Shown: positions 11,290 through 20,134 of the stretch, one piece after another
Layout of the letters: each line of letters starts with the position of its first letter
How positions within the stretch are numbered: the stretch's first letter is position 1
NCBI GenBank assembly: GCA_963704535.1
Contig: OY969916.1
Coordinates: 8,990,001-9,054,000, forward strand
Direction of reading: 5' to 3'
Source: G963704535 sp963704535
GTDB taxonomy: Bacteria; Chloroflexota; Chloroflexia; Chloroflexales; Roseiflexaceae
Length of the DNA stretch: 64,000 nt
Translations under genes and position numbers: made by a program
The notes under the pieces: generated by a model
Seen by the model: only the letters and a program-made list of their open reading frames with translations
The model's database searches: none
What the model was told of the DNA's origin: nothing

Positions 11290-11496
11290 TCAGGGGTGTT
11301 CCGAGGGTGTAAACATTACCGCTATGTTCGCCAGTCGACCAGCAAGCAGGTCGCGCTCAACCAGGAGAGTACCAGGCGCCAGTCCTAGTTGACCCAGACA
11401 GCCCAACGCCTGGGCTGGCCACAACCGCGCATCCAGGTCAGTGACGATGACCCGGCCTTGTCGGGCGCCAGTAGCACCCAGCGCATCGGCTTTCAA
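11290..11496 (-). CDS. Small hypothetical ORF after the DUF5131 gene
   Basis: 68 residues (MKADALGATGARQGRVIVTD...). The frame is the same as the DUF5131 frame and is open right up to that gene's TAG, so this could be a tail separated by a stop codon or an independent small gene. I see no clear ribosome-binding site and recognise no family. The rest of 11192-11550 holds nothing I can identify except a stretch near 11208-11240 that should carry the promoter of the FN3 gene. Confidence 0.25.
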   Translation of the reverse strand: MKADALGATGARQGRVIVTDLDARLWPAQALGCLGQLGLAPGTLLVERDLLAGRLANIAVMFTPSEHP

Positions 11497-11550
11497 CCAA
11501 GATTCTACGGTCTTCCCGATCCACTCGAAGCACCGCGACCTGGGCCAGGT

Positions 11551-12753
11551 CTACGCCTGCTGACCACGCTCGGCCGCCTGCGCCATCGGCCGCCCCGGAA
11601 TATCAGCGTGCTCGCGGCCATCGAGTTGTTTGCCAAAGCTCTTGCTCATCGGCCCGCCCCACTGTTTATGGAACAACGGCACCTCCCATCGTGCGCAGGC
11701 ATCGCGGATCTGGCGCAGCCAGGCGAGGGCCTCCGGCTTCGGCGTCCCATCCGGCGTTATGAGCCAGCGGCGCGGGTTGCCGGCCGACTGGCCGCCACTT
11801 ATCACCCACCCGACCGCCCCGGCCTCAAAGGCGTTCCACGTCGGTGCGCTGCCGATGTGCCGCTGGTAAAGCGCTTCGTACTGTTCGGCATACTCTGCGG
11901 CTTCCCGTCGAGCTGCTGCCAGGGCCGCAGTTCGTTGCTCGCGATACCATGCCCGCCGGGCCGGGTCTGTGGATGCCTGAGCCTCCCGTTCGGCCGCGCT
12001 GAGTGGGAGCAGCCGACCAGCCAGCAGCATCCGCTCAACCGTGGCGCGATCGAGCCGTGGCAACCGCTCAAAGTCGATCGCGCTGTAGAGCGGCTCGACC
12101 GAACAAAAGATCAGCGGGACGTGTGCCCGACGCTTGAGATCCAGCATCCAGACCAGTCGGAGCGCGGCCCAGGCGGCGGTCTCAGTCGTGACGCCCAACC
12201 AGACGTGCTGCGGCCAGCCGCCGTCCACCCACTCCGGCGGGGCTTGTTCGGCGACGTGCTCGGCGCGCTTGGTCAGGAGCTGCCAGGTTAGTGCAGTGGT
12301 GGGCGTGACCGTCTCGCGTAGGAACCGCAGCCGCCACATCTCCAGATCAATGCGAGCGTAGAGGGCGATGCGGCGCTGGATCGCGGCTTCGCTCCAGGGC
12401 GTTCCCGCCGGTGTGCGATAGGCCCGTGCCTCAGCCTCGGCCTGCGCTTGGTCGGCGGCGATCTCCTCATCCGTGCGGCGATCCTGCCAGTTGTCGAACA
12501 CATCGGCCAGCGAGAACGCGAAGACGTACGTTGGCTGACCCGTTCGTCGAGCCTGGGCGTCCCAGGCCAAGGGCTTGCGCCGGTTGGCCTCGGTCGTCAG
12601 CACCCGGATGGCGTCTTCACCCCAGTCGTAGCCCATACGCCTGGTGACAAGGGTGCGGGCGTAGCAGGGCGCACACGCCTCGCTTTTCTCGGTGCAGCCC
12701 ATCCACTCGTTGTGGGTTTTGTCGGTCCAGGCGATGTTTGTTGTCTCCCCCAT
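11551..12753 (-). CDS. DUF5131 / phage Gp37-Gp68 family protein
   Basis: A 400-residue protein starting MGETTNIAWTDKTHNEWMGC with GAGGAAAGC just upstream of the ATG. The N-terminal three-cysteine motif (C-x6-C-x2-C, residues 20-30), the HVWLGVT segment and WVISGGQSAG, followed by a C-terminal LFHKQWGG, are hallmarks of the DUF5131 family found in phages and bacterial islands. Its biochemical role is not established; the cysteine cluster suggests metal or Fe-S binding. An insert rich in charged Ala/Arg residues lies between residues 235 and 300. A three-Cys-motif partner protein (TcmP), often adjacent in other genomes, is not present here. Confidence 0.85.
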   Translation of the reverse strand: MGETTNIAWTDKTHNEWMGCTEKSEACAPCYARTLVTRRMGYDWGEDAIRVLTTEANRRKPLAWDAQARRTGQPTYVFAFSLADVFDNWQDRRTDEEIAADQAQAEAEARAYRTPAGTPWSEAAIQRRIALYARIDLEMWRLRFLRETVTPTTALTWQLLTKRAEHVAEQAPPEWVDGGWPQHVWLGVTTETAAWAALRLVWMLDLKRRAHVPLIFCSVEPLYSAIDFERLPRLDRATVERMLLAGRLLPLSAAEREAQASTDPARRAWYREQRTAALAAARREAAEYAEQYEALYQRHIGSAPTWNAFEAGAVGWVISGGQSAGNPRRWLITPDGTPKPEALAWLRQIRDACARWEVPLFHKQWGGPMSKSFGKQLDGREHADIPGRPMAQAAERGQQA

Positions 12754-12810
12754 GCTTTCCTCGCTTTCGTTACCCCTTGACGTGATCCGCGGTTGTCGCC
12801 GCTTGTCAGC

Positions 12811-12850
12811 GAGACCATTTCAAACCAGGGGCTACGGCCGCTCGTTCGAC
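12811..12850. repeat. Copy of a 40-bp dispersed repeat (GAGACCATTTCAAACC family)
   Basis: GAGACCATTTCAAACC followed by AGGGGCTACGGCCGCTCG lies between the DUF5131 and GT-C genes. An almost identical stretch occurs in reverse orientation at 15663-15706, and shorter copies at 15547 and about 15757. Confidence 0.6.
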
Positions 12851-12876
12851 GCCCCCCTGCCGTTGGACGATCGTTT

Positions 12877-15438
12877 TCACGGCAGTGAGAGCCGGTCAAC
12901 CACCCTTTGCGCCTCCGCGTCGCTGCCATAGATCATGTACATCGGCACACCAGTATCTGGCCGGCGAGGGCCGGTCCACACCACCCGTGCTTGGGGACCG
13001 AGCGCGTTGATTGCCGCCGCGTGAAGCTTTGCGTCGGCATCGCCCGGAAGCACGAGGAGCGCCGGTGACTGCGGAGGTGGGGTCAGCACCGACCCATCGA
13101 AGTGGCCGAGCGGGATATCTCCGGTCAAGAATTGGACGACGACGCCGCGCCGACTCGCATCCCACAGGTATACCTGATTGGGCCGCAGGTTGGCGACCGT
13201 TGCGACGAGCCGGGCGCTGCGCCCGATCAGGGTCTGTGTCGTATCGAACGCCCCAAACATCGTGCGCTGATCAGCTGTGGTTTGGAAATAGACCACGCTG
13301 TTCCAAATCATTAGCACGCCGATCAGAACGCCACTTGCGGCGATCACCCGCCGGGACGACCAGCCGCCAGAGAGTAGCGCGTCAAGTCCCATCGCCACCA
13401 GCGCGCAGGTCGGCGCATATGCGCCGATTGAGCGCATCGCGTGGGGTGCAGCGTCGCTGAAGATTCCCGGCACAATCCCAAGCCCCAGCCAGAGTACCAG
13501 CAGTGCCCGTATGCCAGCGCGGCGCTCCACCAAGCAGATGCCGAGACCAAGCAGCATCAGCACGCCACTGACCGGGTCGAGCATCGGGCGTCCCGGCGCG
13601 TAGTGGCGCGCGTTCTGGTCGCCGGCCACGTGCCACATCCCGGCGTAGCGCACGATGTTATCCTCGACCGTTGCCAGCGGCGACGCGGCGACCTGCTCGG
13701 ACTGGTTGAGCAGGTTGACATGCTCGAATCGTTTGTTGAAGTCGTTCGGATTCGTGACGGCATACATGACCAGGGGCGCAGCCGTGGCGGCACATGCCAG
13801 AAACCCAAGCGTGAGTGCCAAGCGATGGCGCCACCAGTGGCGCACATGCCCGAGCCGCACAAGTACAAACAGCCCTACTATCACCGGGGCGAGCCGGCCG
13901 GTGTGGTAGGTATACATCGCCAGCCCGACGCAAACACCGCCGGCGATCAGCCAGCCGCCAGATCGCTGCAGTCTGGCCCCCGGCGATAGCCCGCGCCACG
14001 TGCAGCCGATCGCCACCAGGACAAACAGCGGGTCGAAGATGACGGGGAAAGCCCAGCGGCTCATGTACAAGCCCCAAGCAGTCACTGCCATGCACCAGCC
14101 GGCGATCACCGCGACGCGCATGCCCAGGATTGGCCGGAGCGCGAACCAGAGCGCCAACGGAGTGAGCGCCCCGGCCAGCGCCGGAACAATACGTACCGTC
14201 CAGAGCTCTGGCCCAAAGCTGCCGATAACCGGCGCGATCAAGTAGAACAGCAGGGCCGGCAGATCGACGCGCGGAACATAGATCGGTCGGAAGGCTGGGT
14301 TGCGCCAGATCTCGAGCGCGAGTTGCCCGTGGTAGACCTCGTCGCGCCAGAGCGCGATTGGAAGCGAGTCAATCCGGTAGAGGCGCAGTGCTAGCGCAAC
14401 CAGGGTCATGCCCAGCAGCAAGGCTGTGGTTCCCCGTCCAACTTGCGGCAGCTCAGTGACCGACGCAGGCTCGGACGTGTCACCCAGCGCCAGAAGAGCT
14501 ACCCCCGCTCCGACCACCGTGAGTGGCAGCCCGATCCAAACCGGCACGTGCAGCCACAGGCCAAGCGTGGTCACACCACCAAGCATGGCCCCGCCCCACA
14601 GCATCCACGGGGAGCGGGTGCGGCCACCTCTCTGTCGCAGCAGCCAGTGCTGCGCCGGGGTAGCCAGGACGACGAGCACGCCAGCGCCCAGCAACCACCA
14701 ACTGTTGGGCAGCCAGTAGCCGAGCGCTGGCGCGGCGTACCGATGCAGACCAGCCAGCGACACGGCTGATGCCAAGACCAGCCCGCTTGTCAGCCGGGGT
14801 GGCAGGTTGGTGCGACGGAGACCTGCTGCGATGAGCAGCGTGATCGCGGTAAAAAACAGCGCGCGCGGTGTGATCGGGAAGCTAAGACGGCCAGGTACCC
14901 GTAACTGCTGCGCTCGGAAGCGCCGGACTGCCACACCAAGCGAACGCTGATCGGCAGACCCTTCAGGCGTGAAGGTGCTGGTCTGGAAACGGATCACCTG
15001 ATACTCGTTGGTGTACACGTTCGGCTGGGCCAGCAGGTGGTACGTGCGCCATTCCTGCGCGACGGTGAAGGTGCTACTGGGGAGATTGTCTAATACCAGC
15101 GTGGCGGCCTGAGCGTCGGATGAGCGGGGTGCGCTGGCTTGGATGGTCAGCTTCACCGGGGCAACATGGGTAAATCCGAAAAGAGCAATGCCCCAGGATG
15201 GACCGGACCAGCGAAAGGGCTGCTGCTCGGCCTGCTCAAGCGCACCGAAGCCAAAACAGTACCGCACAAGATCAGGAGCGGTCACGAGGCGGTCAAGCAC
15301 CGCTGGTGCGGTTTCGAGTGCGACAGCAAAGCCGCAGACGAGGATCGCGCTCAAGACCGCCCAGAACCGGGCGGATTGCAGCGCGGGCCAGCGGCGCTTC
15401 TCTATGGGTCGTCGCGTTTGGGAGCATATGGTGGTCAT
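12877..15438 (-). CDS. GT-C fold (GT39/ArnT-like) integral membrane glycosyltransferase
   Basis: About 853 residues from the ATG at 15438; an alternative GTG lies six codons upstream. Many hydrophobic helices run through residues about 25-700. The first long extracytoplasmic loop carries RIDSLPIALWRDEVYHG (residues about 355-372), the acidic-pair motif of GT-C enzymes that use polyprenyl-phosphate sugars. The ~300-residue N-terminal extension, with its own helices and a soluble beta-rich part, is long for GT39. The C-terminal ~150 residues are soluble and periplasmic-like (RSARLVATVANLRPNQVYLW). The role is sugar transfer to a lipid, glycan or protein on the outer face of the membrane. It faces away from the glycan cluster that starts at 16280 and may belong to it functionally. 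Confidence 0.8.
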   Translation of the reverse strand: MTTICSQTRRPIEKRRWPALQSARFWAVLSAILVCGFAVALETAPAVLDRLVTAPDLVRYCFGFGALEQAEQQPFRWSGPSWGIALFGFTHVAPVKLTIQASAPRSSDAQAATLVLDNLPSSTFTVAQEWRTYHLLAQPNVYTNEYQVIRFQTSTFTPEGSADQRSLGVAVRRFRAQQLRVPGRLSFPITPRALFFTAITLLIAAGLRRTNLPPRLTSGLVLASAVSLAGLHRYAAPALGYWLPNSWWLLGAGVLVVLATPAQHWLLRQRGGRTRSPWMLWGGAMLGGVTTLGLWLHVPVWIGLPLTVVGAGVALLALGDTSEPASVTELPQVGRGTTALLLGMTLVALALRLYRIDSLPIALWRDEVYHGQLALEIWRNPAFRPIYVPRVDLPALLFYLIAPVIGSFGPELWTVRIVPALAGALTPLALWFALRPILGMRVAVIAGWCMAVTAWGLYMSRWAFPVIFDPLFVLVAIGCTWRGLSPGARLQRSGGWLIAGGVCVGLAMYTYHTGRLAPVIVGLFVLVRLGHVRHWWRHRLALTLGFLACAATAAPLVMYAVTNPNDFNKRFEHVNLLNQSEQVAASPLATVEDNIVRYAGMWHVAGDQNARHYAPGRPMLDPVSGVLMLLGLGICLVERRAGIRALLVLWLGLGIVPGIFSDAAPHAMRSIGAYAPTCALVAMGLDALLSGGWSSRRVIAASGVLIGVLMIWNSVVYFQTTADQRTMFGAFDTTQTLIGRSARLVATVANLRPNQVYLWDASRRGVVVQFLTGDIPLGHFDGSVLTPPPQSPALLVLPGDADAKLHAAAINALGPQARVVWTGPRRPDTGVPMYMIYGSDAEAQRVVDRLSLP

Positions 15439-15546
15439 ACGTTTTGGCAAGCCCACCTTTCACGATTACACATAGTAGGGTTGCGGGCGAGACGATACCA
15501 CAGGTCGGCGCTGTCGGCAACCTGCATCTTGCTGCTGGCCTGATAG

Positions 15547-15780
15547 GAGACCATTTCAAACCGGGGGCTAACCGTATCACAAGCCAAGCGCGCTTCTTTT
15601 TTACCAGGATGCCACGGAACCCCGTATCTTGCTGCGAACCTGATCGAGCGAGGAAGAAATAACGGCGTCGAACGAGCGGTCGTAGCCCCCGGTTTGAAAT
15701 GATCTCTCGACAGAGGTCGAAGCTGCATAACCGCTCGAAAGGCTACTTGGCGGTGCTGCCCTCGGTTTGAAATGATCTCG
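15547..15780. repeat. Cluster of three GAGA(C/T)CATTTCAAACC repeats in both orientations
   Basis: Copies at 15547-15572 (plus), 15663-15706 (reverse, extended to match 12811-12850) and about 15757-15779 (reverse). They lie in a gene-free strip, 15457-15897, upstream of the GT-C gene. I see no coding sequence in that strip. Confidence 0.6.
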
Positions 15781-15897
15781 TTGCAATGCCGGCAAATACG
15801 GATATAATGACTCTGGCTGACACATGATACACCTCCGATACGATAGTTGCTATGAGAACATCGGTGGCCGAAGAACACCGATGCGCCCGAGGCCGGG

Positions 15898-16151
15898 CAG
15901 CTGATCAAATCACCCTACGATGCGGGTGAAGGCTTCGATCATACCCACTTTGTGATTGACTGGGATCGTCAGGTCGTGACCTGTCCGGCTGGGAAACAGA
16001 GCGTGAGTTGGTTGCCCATTCGTGACGATCGCGCGAGCGCGGCCCACACCCAACACCGGCACGAATCACGGCGTTTGCCCGCTTGGCAGCTACCACGTAG
16101 GAGTTCGCCAGCAGAGTCAATCTGTGTCCTGCACCAAGCCGGCGTTCCATA
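15898..16151 (+). pseudogene. Remnant of an IS1182-like transposase
   Basis: Reading from about 15898 gives KSPYDAGEGFDHTHFVIDWD, then RQVVTCPAGKQSVSWLPIRD. This is the conserved middle of IS1182-type DDE transposases (F-x-IDW-x6-CPxGK-x-S). After a shift of frame, ITAFARLAA near 16060-16090 resembles the following IxVRFAxxxC segment. Both ends of the gene are missing and no start codon is left. It marks an old insertion in this repeat-rich strip. Confidence 0.6.
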
Positions 16152-16155
16152 GACT

Positions 16156-16176
16156 CTCCGTTGTAGTATTAGTCAT
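16156..16176. repeat. Solo remnant of an IS701 terminal repeat
   Basis: CGTTGTAGTATTAG matches the right end plus target duplication of the intact IS701 element at 63335-63351. No transposase of that family is nearby, so this looks like a leftover end. Confidence 0.35.
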
Positions 16177-16202
16177 CCTATGAGGCTGCGCCTCACACAC
16201 AG

Positions 16203-16266
16203 CAATGAAAATGTGGGAGGGCTTTTCTTGAGGGCAGCCCCCTCAAACTCCCCTATTTTCACGTTA
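16203..16266. repeat. Palindromic MITE-like element
   Basis: TTGAGGGCAGCCCCCTCAAA sits inside flanks that partly pair (GAAAATGTGGGAGGG and CCCCTATTTTCACG). It lies immediately upstream of the glycosidase-GT2 gene and may have displaced its native promoter and start. Confidence 0.5.
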
Positions 16267-16279
16267 GAAATCGATCACC

Positions 16280-18872
16280 TTGCTGCTACACGCTCCCACG
16301 ATCATTACTGCCACAGTTGTTGCTCGTCCGTCTGTGCGCGGTAAGTTTATCTTCCTCAACGATGAGAAATTGTATGTTCGCGGCGTTACGTACGGGACAT
16401 TTCGCCCCGATGCCGCGGGCAACGAGTTTCACGACCGGCGGATGGTCGAGCACGACTTCGCGCAGATGGCGGCAAACGGCCTGAACGTGGTTCGCACGTA
16501 CACTGTACCGCCGCGCTGGCTGCTGGATATTGCCCAGCGACACGGCTTGCATGTCATGGTGGGCCTGCCCTGGGAGCAACACATCACCTTTCTCGATGAC
16601 AAGCAACGTGCCCATTCGATCGAGGAGCGAGTGCGCGCCGGAGTGCGCGCCTGCGCCGGCCACCCAGGCCATCCTGTGCTACGCGATCGGCAACGAGATC
16701 CCGGCCTCGATTGTGCGCTGGTATGGCCATCGGCGGGTGGAGGGTTTTCTCGAGCGTCTCTACCGTGCTGCGAAGGCCGAGGACCCCGATGCCCTCGTCA
16801 CCTACGTAAACTATCCTTCTACCGAGTATTTACAGCTACCCTTCGTCGACTTCGTTTGTTTCAACGTCTACCTGGAGGCGCAGGAGCGCCTCGAAGCCTA
16901 CCTCGCCCGACTCCAGAATATCGCGGGCGAGCGGCCGCTCGTCTTGGCCGAGATCGGGCTGGACAGCCGCGGGAACAGCGAGGAGATTCAGGCGCGCACG
17001 CTCGACTGGCAGATCAGAACTGTGTTCGCTGCCGGCTGTGCAGGGGCGATTGTGTTCGCCTGGACCGACGAGTGGCATCGTGGCGATTACGATATCGAAG
17101 ACTGGGACTTCGGTCTGACCGACCGCGACCGGCAGCCGAAGCTCGCGCTGGCGGTCGTCCAGGCAGCATTCACCGACGTGCCATTTTCATACGACGTGAC
17201 CTGGCCCCGCATCTCTGTGGTGGTCTGTAGCTACAACGGGGCACACACAATCCGTGACTGCTGCGAAGGGCTGCTCAAGCTGGAATATCCGGACTTCGAG
17301 GTGATCGTCGTCGATGACGGGTCGACCGATACAACGGCGGCGATTGTGGGTGACTACCGCTTTCGCTTGTTTAGCACCGAGAATCTGGGTCTGAGCAACG
17401 CTCGTAATATTGGGATGCAGGCTGCGACTGGTGAGATCATCGCCTACCTCGACGATGATGCCTACCCTGACCCGCATTGGCTGACCTACCTGGCCGCCAC
17501 CTTCTTGAGCACGGCACATGCCGGCGTGGGCGGCCCGAACATTGCGCCCCCCGGCGATGGAGTGAGCGCCGACTGCGTCGCCAATGCGCCTGGCGGCCCG
17601 GTCCATGTGCTGCTCTCCGACCAAGAGGCGGAGCACATTCCGGGATGCAACATGGCGTTTCGGAAAGCCAACCTTGAGGCGATCGGTGGGTTTGACCCGC
17701 AGTTTCGCGTCGCCGGCGACGACGTCGATATCTGCTGGCGGCTGCGGCACCAGGGCTGGACCCTCGGTTACAGCCCCACCGCCATCGTCTGGCATCATCG
17801 CCGCAGCTCTGTGCGTGCGTACTGGAAGCAGCAGCGCGGCTACGGCCGGGCCGAGGCGCTGCTGGAACGAAAGTGGCCCGAGCGGTACAGCGCCGTAGGA
17901 GCGCTGGCCTGGGCCGGCCGAATGTACGGCAAGGGTCTCGCGCAGCCGCTCGGCTGGCGTCGGGAGCGCATCCACCACGGAATCTGGGGGACAGGGCTAT
18001 TCCAATCGATCTACCAGCCGTCTCCAGGCTTGGGCTCGCTCCTGCTGATGCCCGAGTGGCACCTGGTGATCCTCGCGCTCGCTGTGCTGTCGGCCCTGGG
18101 CACCTTCTGGTTGCCGCTGCTGGTTGCCGCTCCCCTGCTTGTCATGGCGGCTGTCACACCGTTCGTGCAGGCTGGGTTCAGCGCAGCTCGGGCGTCCTTC
18201 ACAAGTAGGCCCCAATCTCGGGTGGCACGGCTGAAATTGTATGGTCTGACGACATTTCTCTACCTGCTTCAGCCCCTGGCGCGCCTGTGGGGCCGCATGC
18301 AGTATGGCCTCACTCCATGGCGTCAACGTGGCGCGATCGGCTTCTCAGTGCCCGTGCCGAAGCGGTCAACGATCTGGAGCAAGCGCTGGCGGGCGCCGGA
18401 GGAATGGCTGCATTCGATTGAGGCGGCACTGCGGGTGGCTGGCGCCACCGTCCTGCGCGGGGGTGAATGCGATCGCTGGGACCTGGAGGTGCGCAACGGC
18501 ATCGTCGGCTCGGCGCGTGTACTTATGGCGATCGAAGAGCACGGCATGGGCCGGCAGTTGGTACGCTTTCGCGTATGGCCGAGATGCTCGCGCATAGGAA
18601 TTATGCTGATCATCTTGTTTGCCGCGCTCACTATTGAAGCAGGTTTTGAGGGAGCTTGGGGGTACTTCACGATACTCGGCGTGACCACTGCGCTGCTCGG
18701 AATGCGACCAGTTCACGAATGTGCCGCCGCCACAGCCGCCGTGCTGCATGCAGTGAGCGCAGTAGAGAGCGAAGGTACGAGCAACGATCGAGACCTGACG
18801 GTCGCCATGCTTGCTTCACGGAACAACGATCGTGATATAACGACCGATCAGCGTGCCATAGCGGAGGAGTAA
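16280..18872 (+). CDS. Glycoside hydrolase-like TIM barrel fused to a GT2 glycosyltransferase (frameshifted)
   Basis: The TTG at 16280 is the only start before an upstream in-frame stop. Residues 1-305 form a beta-glycosidase-like barrel (LYVRGVTYGTFRPDA, acid/base-type AIGNEIP, nucleophile-type LAEIGLDS). Residues about 311-560 are a GT-A family 2 domain (ISVVVCSYNG, DDGSTD, YLDDDAYPDP). Two to three hydrophobic helices follow at about 590-630 and one near 770-790. The frame shifts by +1 at 16660-16672: removing one base restores GHPAILCYAIGNEIP. A sequencing error or a fresh mutation is therefore likely. The gene ends with an SD sequence (GGAGGAG) for the truncated GT stub that follows. A membrane-bound enzyme that both trims and extends a surface glycan is an inference. 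Confidence 0.78.
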
Positions 18873-18876
18873 GCGC

Positions 18877-18930
18877 ATGGCACGGATCATAGTCGGCTCG
18901 TATATGGTGCGTTTCCCGCCGCATGAGGTC
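18877..18930 (+). pseudogene. 5' stub of a glycosyltransferase gene cut by IS630
   Basis: The ATG at 18877 sits 7 bases after a strong GGAGGAG. It reads MARIIVGSYMVRFPPHEV and then hits the IS630 end. The start resembles the N-termini of the cluster's GT paralogues (IVVSGAIANKHL at 37892, TILLSGMIAADP at 39048). The remaining ~370 codons are absent on the other side of the element, so a deletion accompanied or preceded the insertion. Confidence 0.5.
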
Positions 18931-18932
18931 TA

Positions 18933-20130
18933 GTGGTCCGCCACAATAGATTTGCAGGATGTCCCTCTGTCAACTATGCTGGTGGCATATCGCGGACAGG
19001 AGGACAGCATGCACAAACGATATATCGTTACGTTAACTGACGACGAGCGGCAGACGTTGCACGATCTGGTCAAGAAGGGAACCTTATCCGCCCGCAAGCT
19101 CACGCGCGCACATATCCTGCTGCACGCTGATGCGGGCACGACAGATGATGTCATTGCCCAATCCTTGCACGTCGCCCGCACAACGGTTGAGCGGCTGCGG
19201 CGCCGGTTCGTGGAAGACAATCTAGAGGGCGCGTTGGAGGAACGCCCGCGTCCAGGCGCCAAGCGCAAGCTCGACATGAAGCAAGAAGCGCACCTGATCG
19301 CCATCACCTGTAGCGCTGCACCCACTGGACAGGCGCGCTGGACCATGCAATTATTGGCCGACGAGGTGGTCCAACTGGGCATCGTGGACTCGATTTCGGA
19401 TGAAACGGTGCGGCGGACGTTAAAAAAACATCCTCAAGCCCTGGCAAGTCGAGGAATGGGTGATCCCTACGGTCAGCGCCGAGTTTGTCTGCCAGATGGA
19501 GGATGTGCTGGAGTTGTATGCCGAGCCGCAAGATCCCAAACGCCCACGGGTTTGTGTCGATGAGCGCTCGGTGCAACTGATCAGCGAGGTGCGCGAGATC
19601 ATACCAGCCGCACCTGGTCGCGCCGAGCGGCATGATTATGAGTATAAGCGTGAAGGCACCTGCAACCTTTACATGATCGCCTGCCCTGAGCGTGGATGGC
19701 GGCATGTCAAAGTGACACAGCGGCGTGGTACGTTGGATTTCGCCCATGTCTTGAAAGAGCTGGTCGACGTGCATTTTCCCGATGCGGAACGTATTCGATT
19801 GGTGATGGACAACCTTAACACCCATACACTGGCAAGCTTGTATGAGGTGTTTGATGCCAGTGAGGCACGGCGGATTGCGCGCAAGTTCGAGATACATCAC
19901 ACCCCCAAGCACGGAAGTTGGCTGAACATGGCCGAGATCGAACTGTCGGTGCTGGCGAACCAGATGCTGGATCAGCGCATTCCCGACCAGCAAACCCTGC
20001 GATGTGAGAGTGCCGCCTGGGCCGAGCGCCGGAATGGGGCCAAGGCGACGATTGACTGGCGCTTTACCAGCGACAGCGCCCGCACGAAGCTGGATCGTCT
20101 GTATCCTGCATAATCACTGTGGCGAGCTAC
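18933..20130 (+). mobile_element. IS630-family insertion sequence, complete
   Basis: 1,198 bp flanked by TA dinucleotides (18931-18932 and 20131-20132), the IS630/Tc1 target. Terminal inverted repeats of 28 bp: the left starts GTGGTCCGCCACA and the right, in reverse complement, starts GTAGCTCGCCACA; both end GCAGGAT. The ABC exporter ATG lies only 4 bp past the right end, so the element may influence its expression. Confidence 0.88.
19009..20113 (+). CDS. IS630-family transposase (two overlapping frames, A7 shift site)
   Basis: The first frame from ATG 19009 encodes the helix-turn-helix part (IAQSLHVARTTVERLRRRF). The second frame, entered at 19422-19428, encodes the DDE catalytic part: VCVDE (first Asp), LVMDNLNTH (second Asp) and HHTPKHGSWLNMAEIE (final Glu). 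The junction is a run of seven A; joining the frames gives KNILKPWQVEEW, the expected IS630 linker. The step is +1 (equivalently -2). Frameshifting on A-runs is known in this family, so the element may be active. Confidence 0.85.
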
Positions 20131-20134
20131 TAGT

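Noticed and set aside
17187..17978. 263-codon minus-strand open frame opposite the GT2 domain
   Set aside because: The plus strand carries intact GT2 motifs here; the minus frame shows none.
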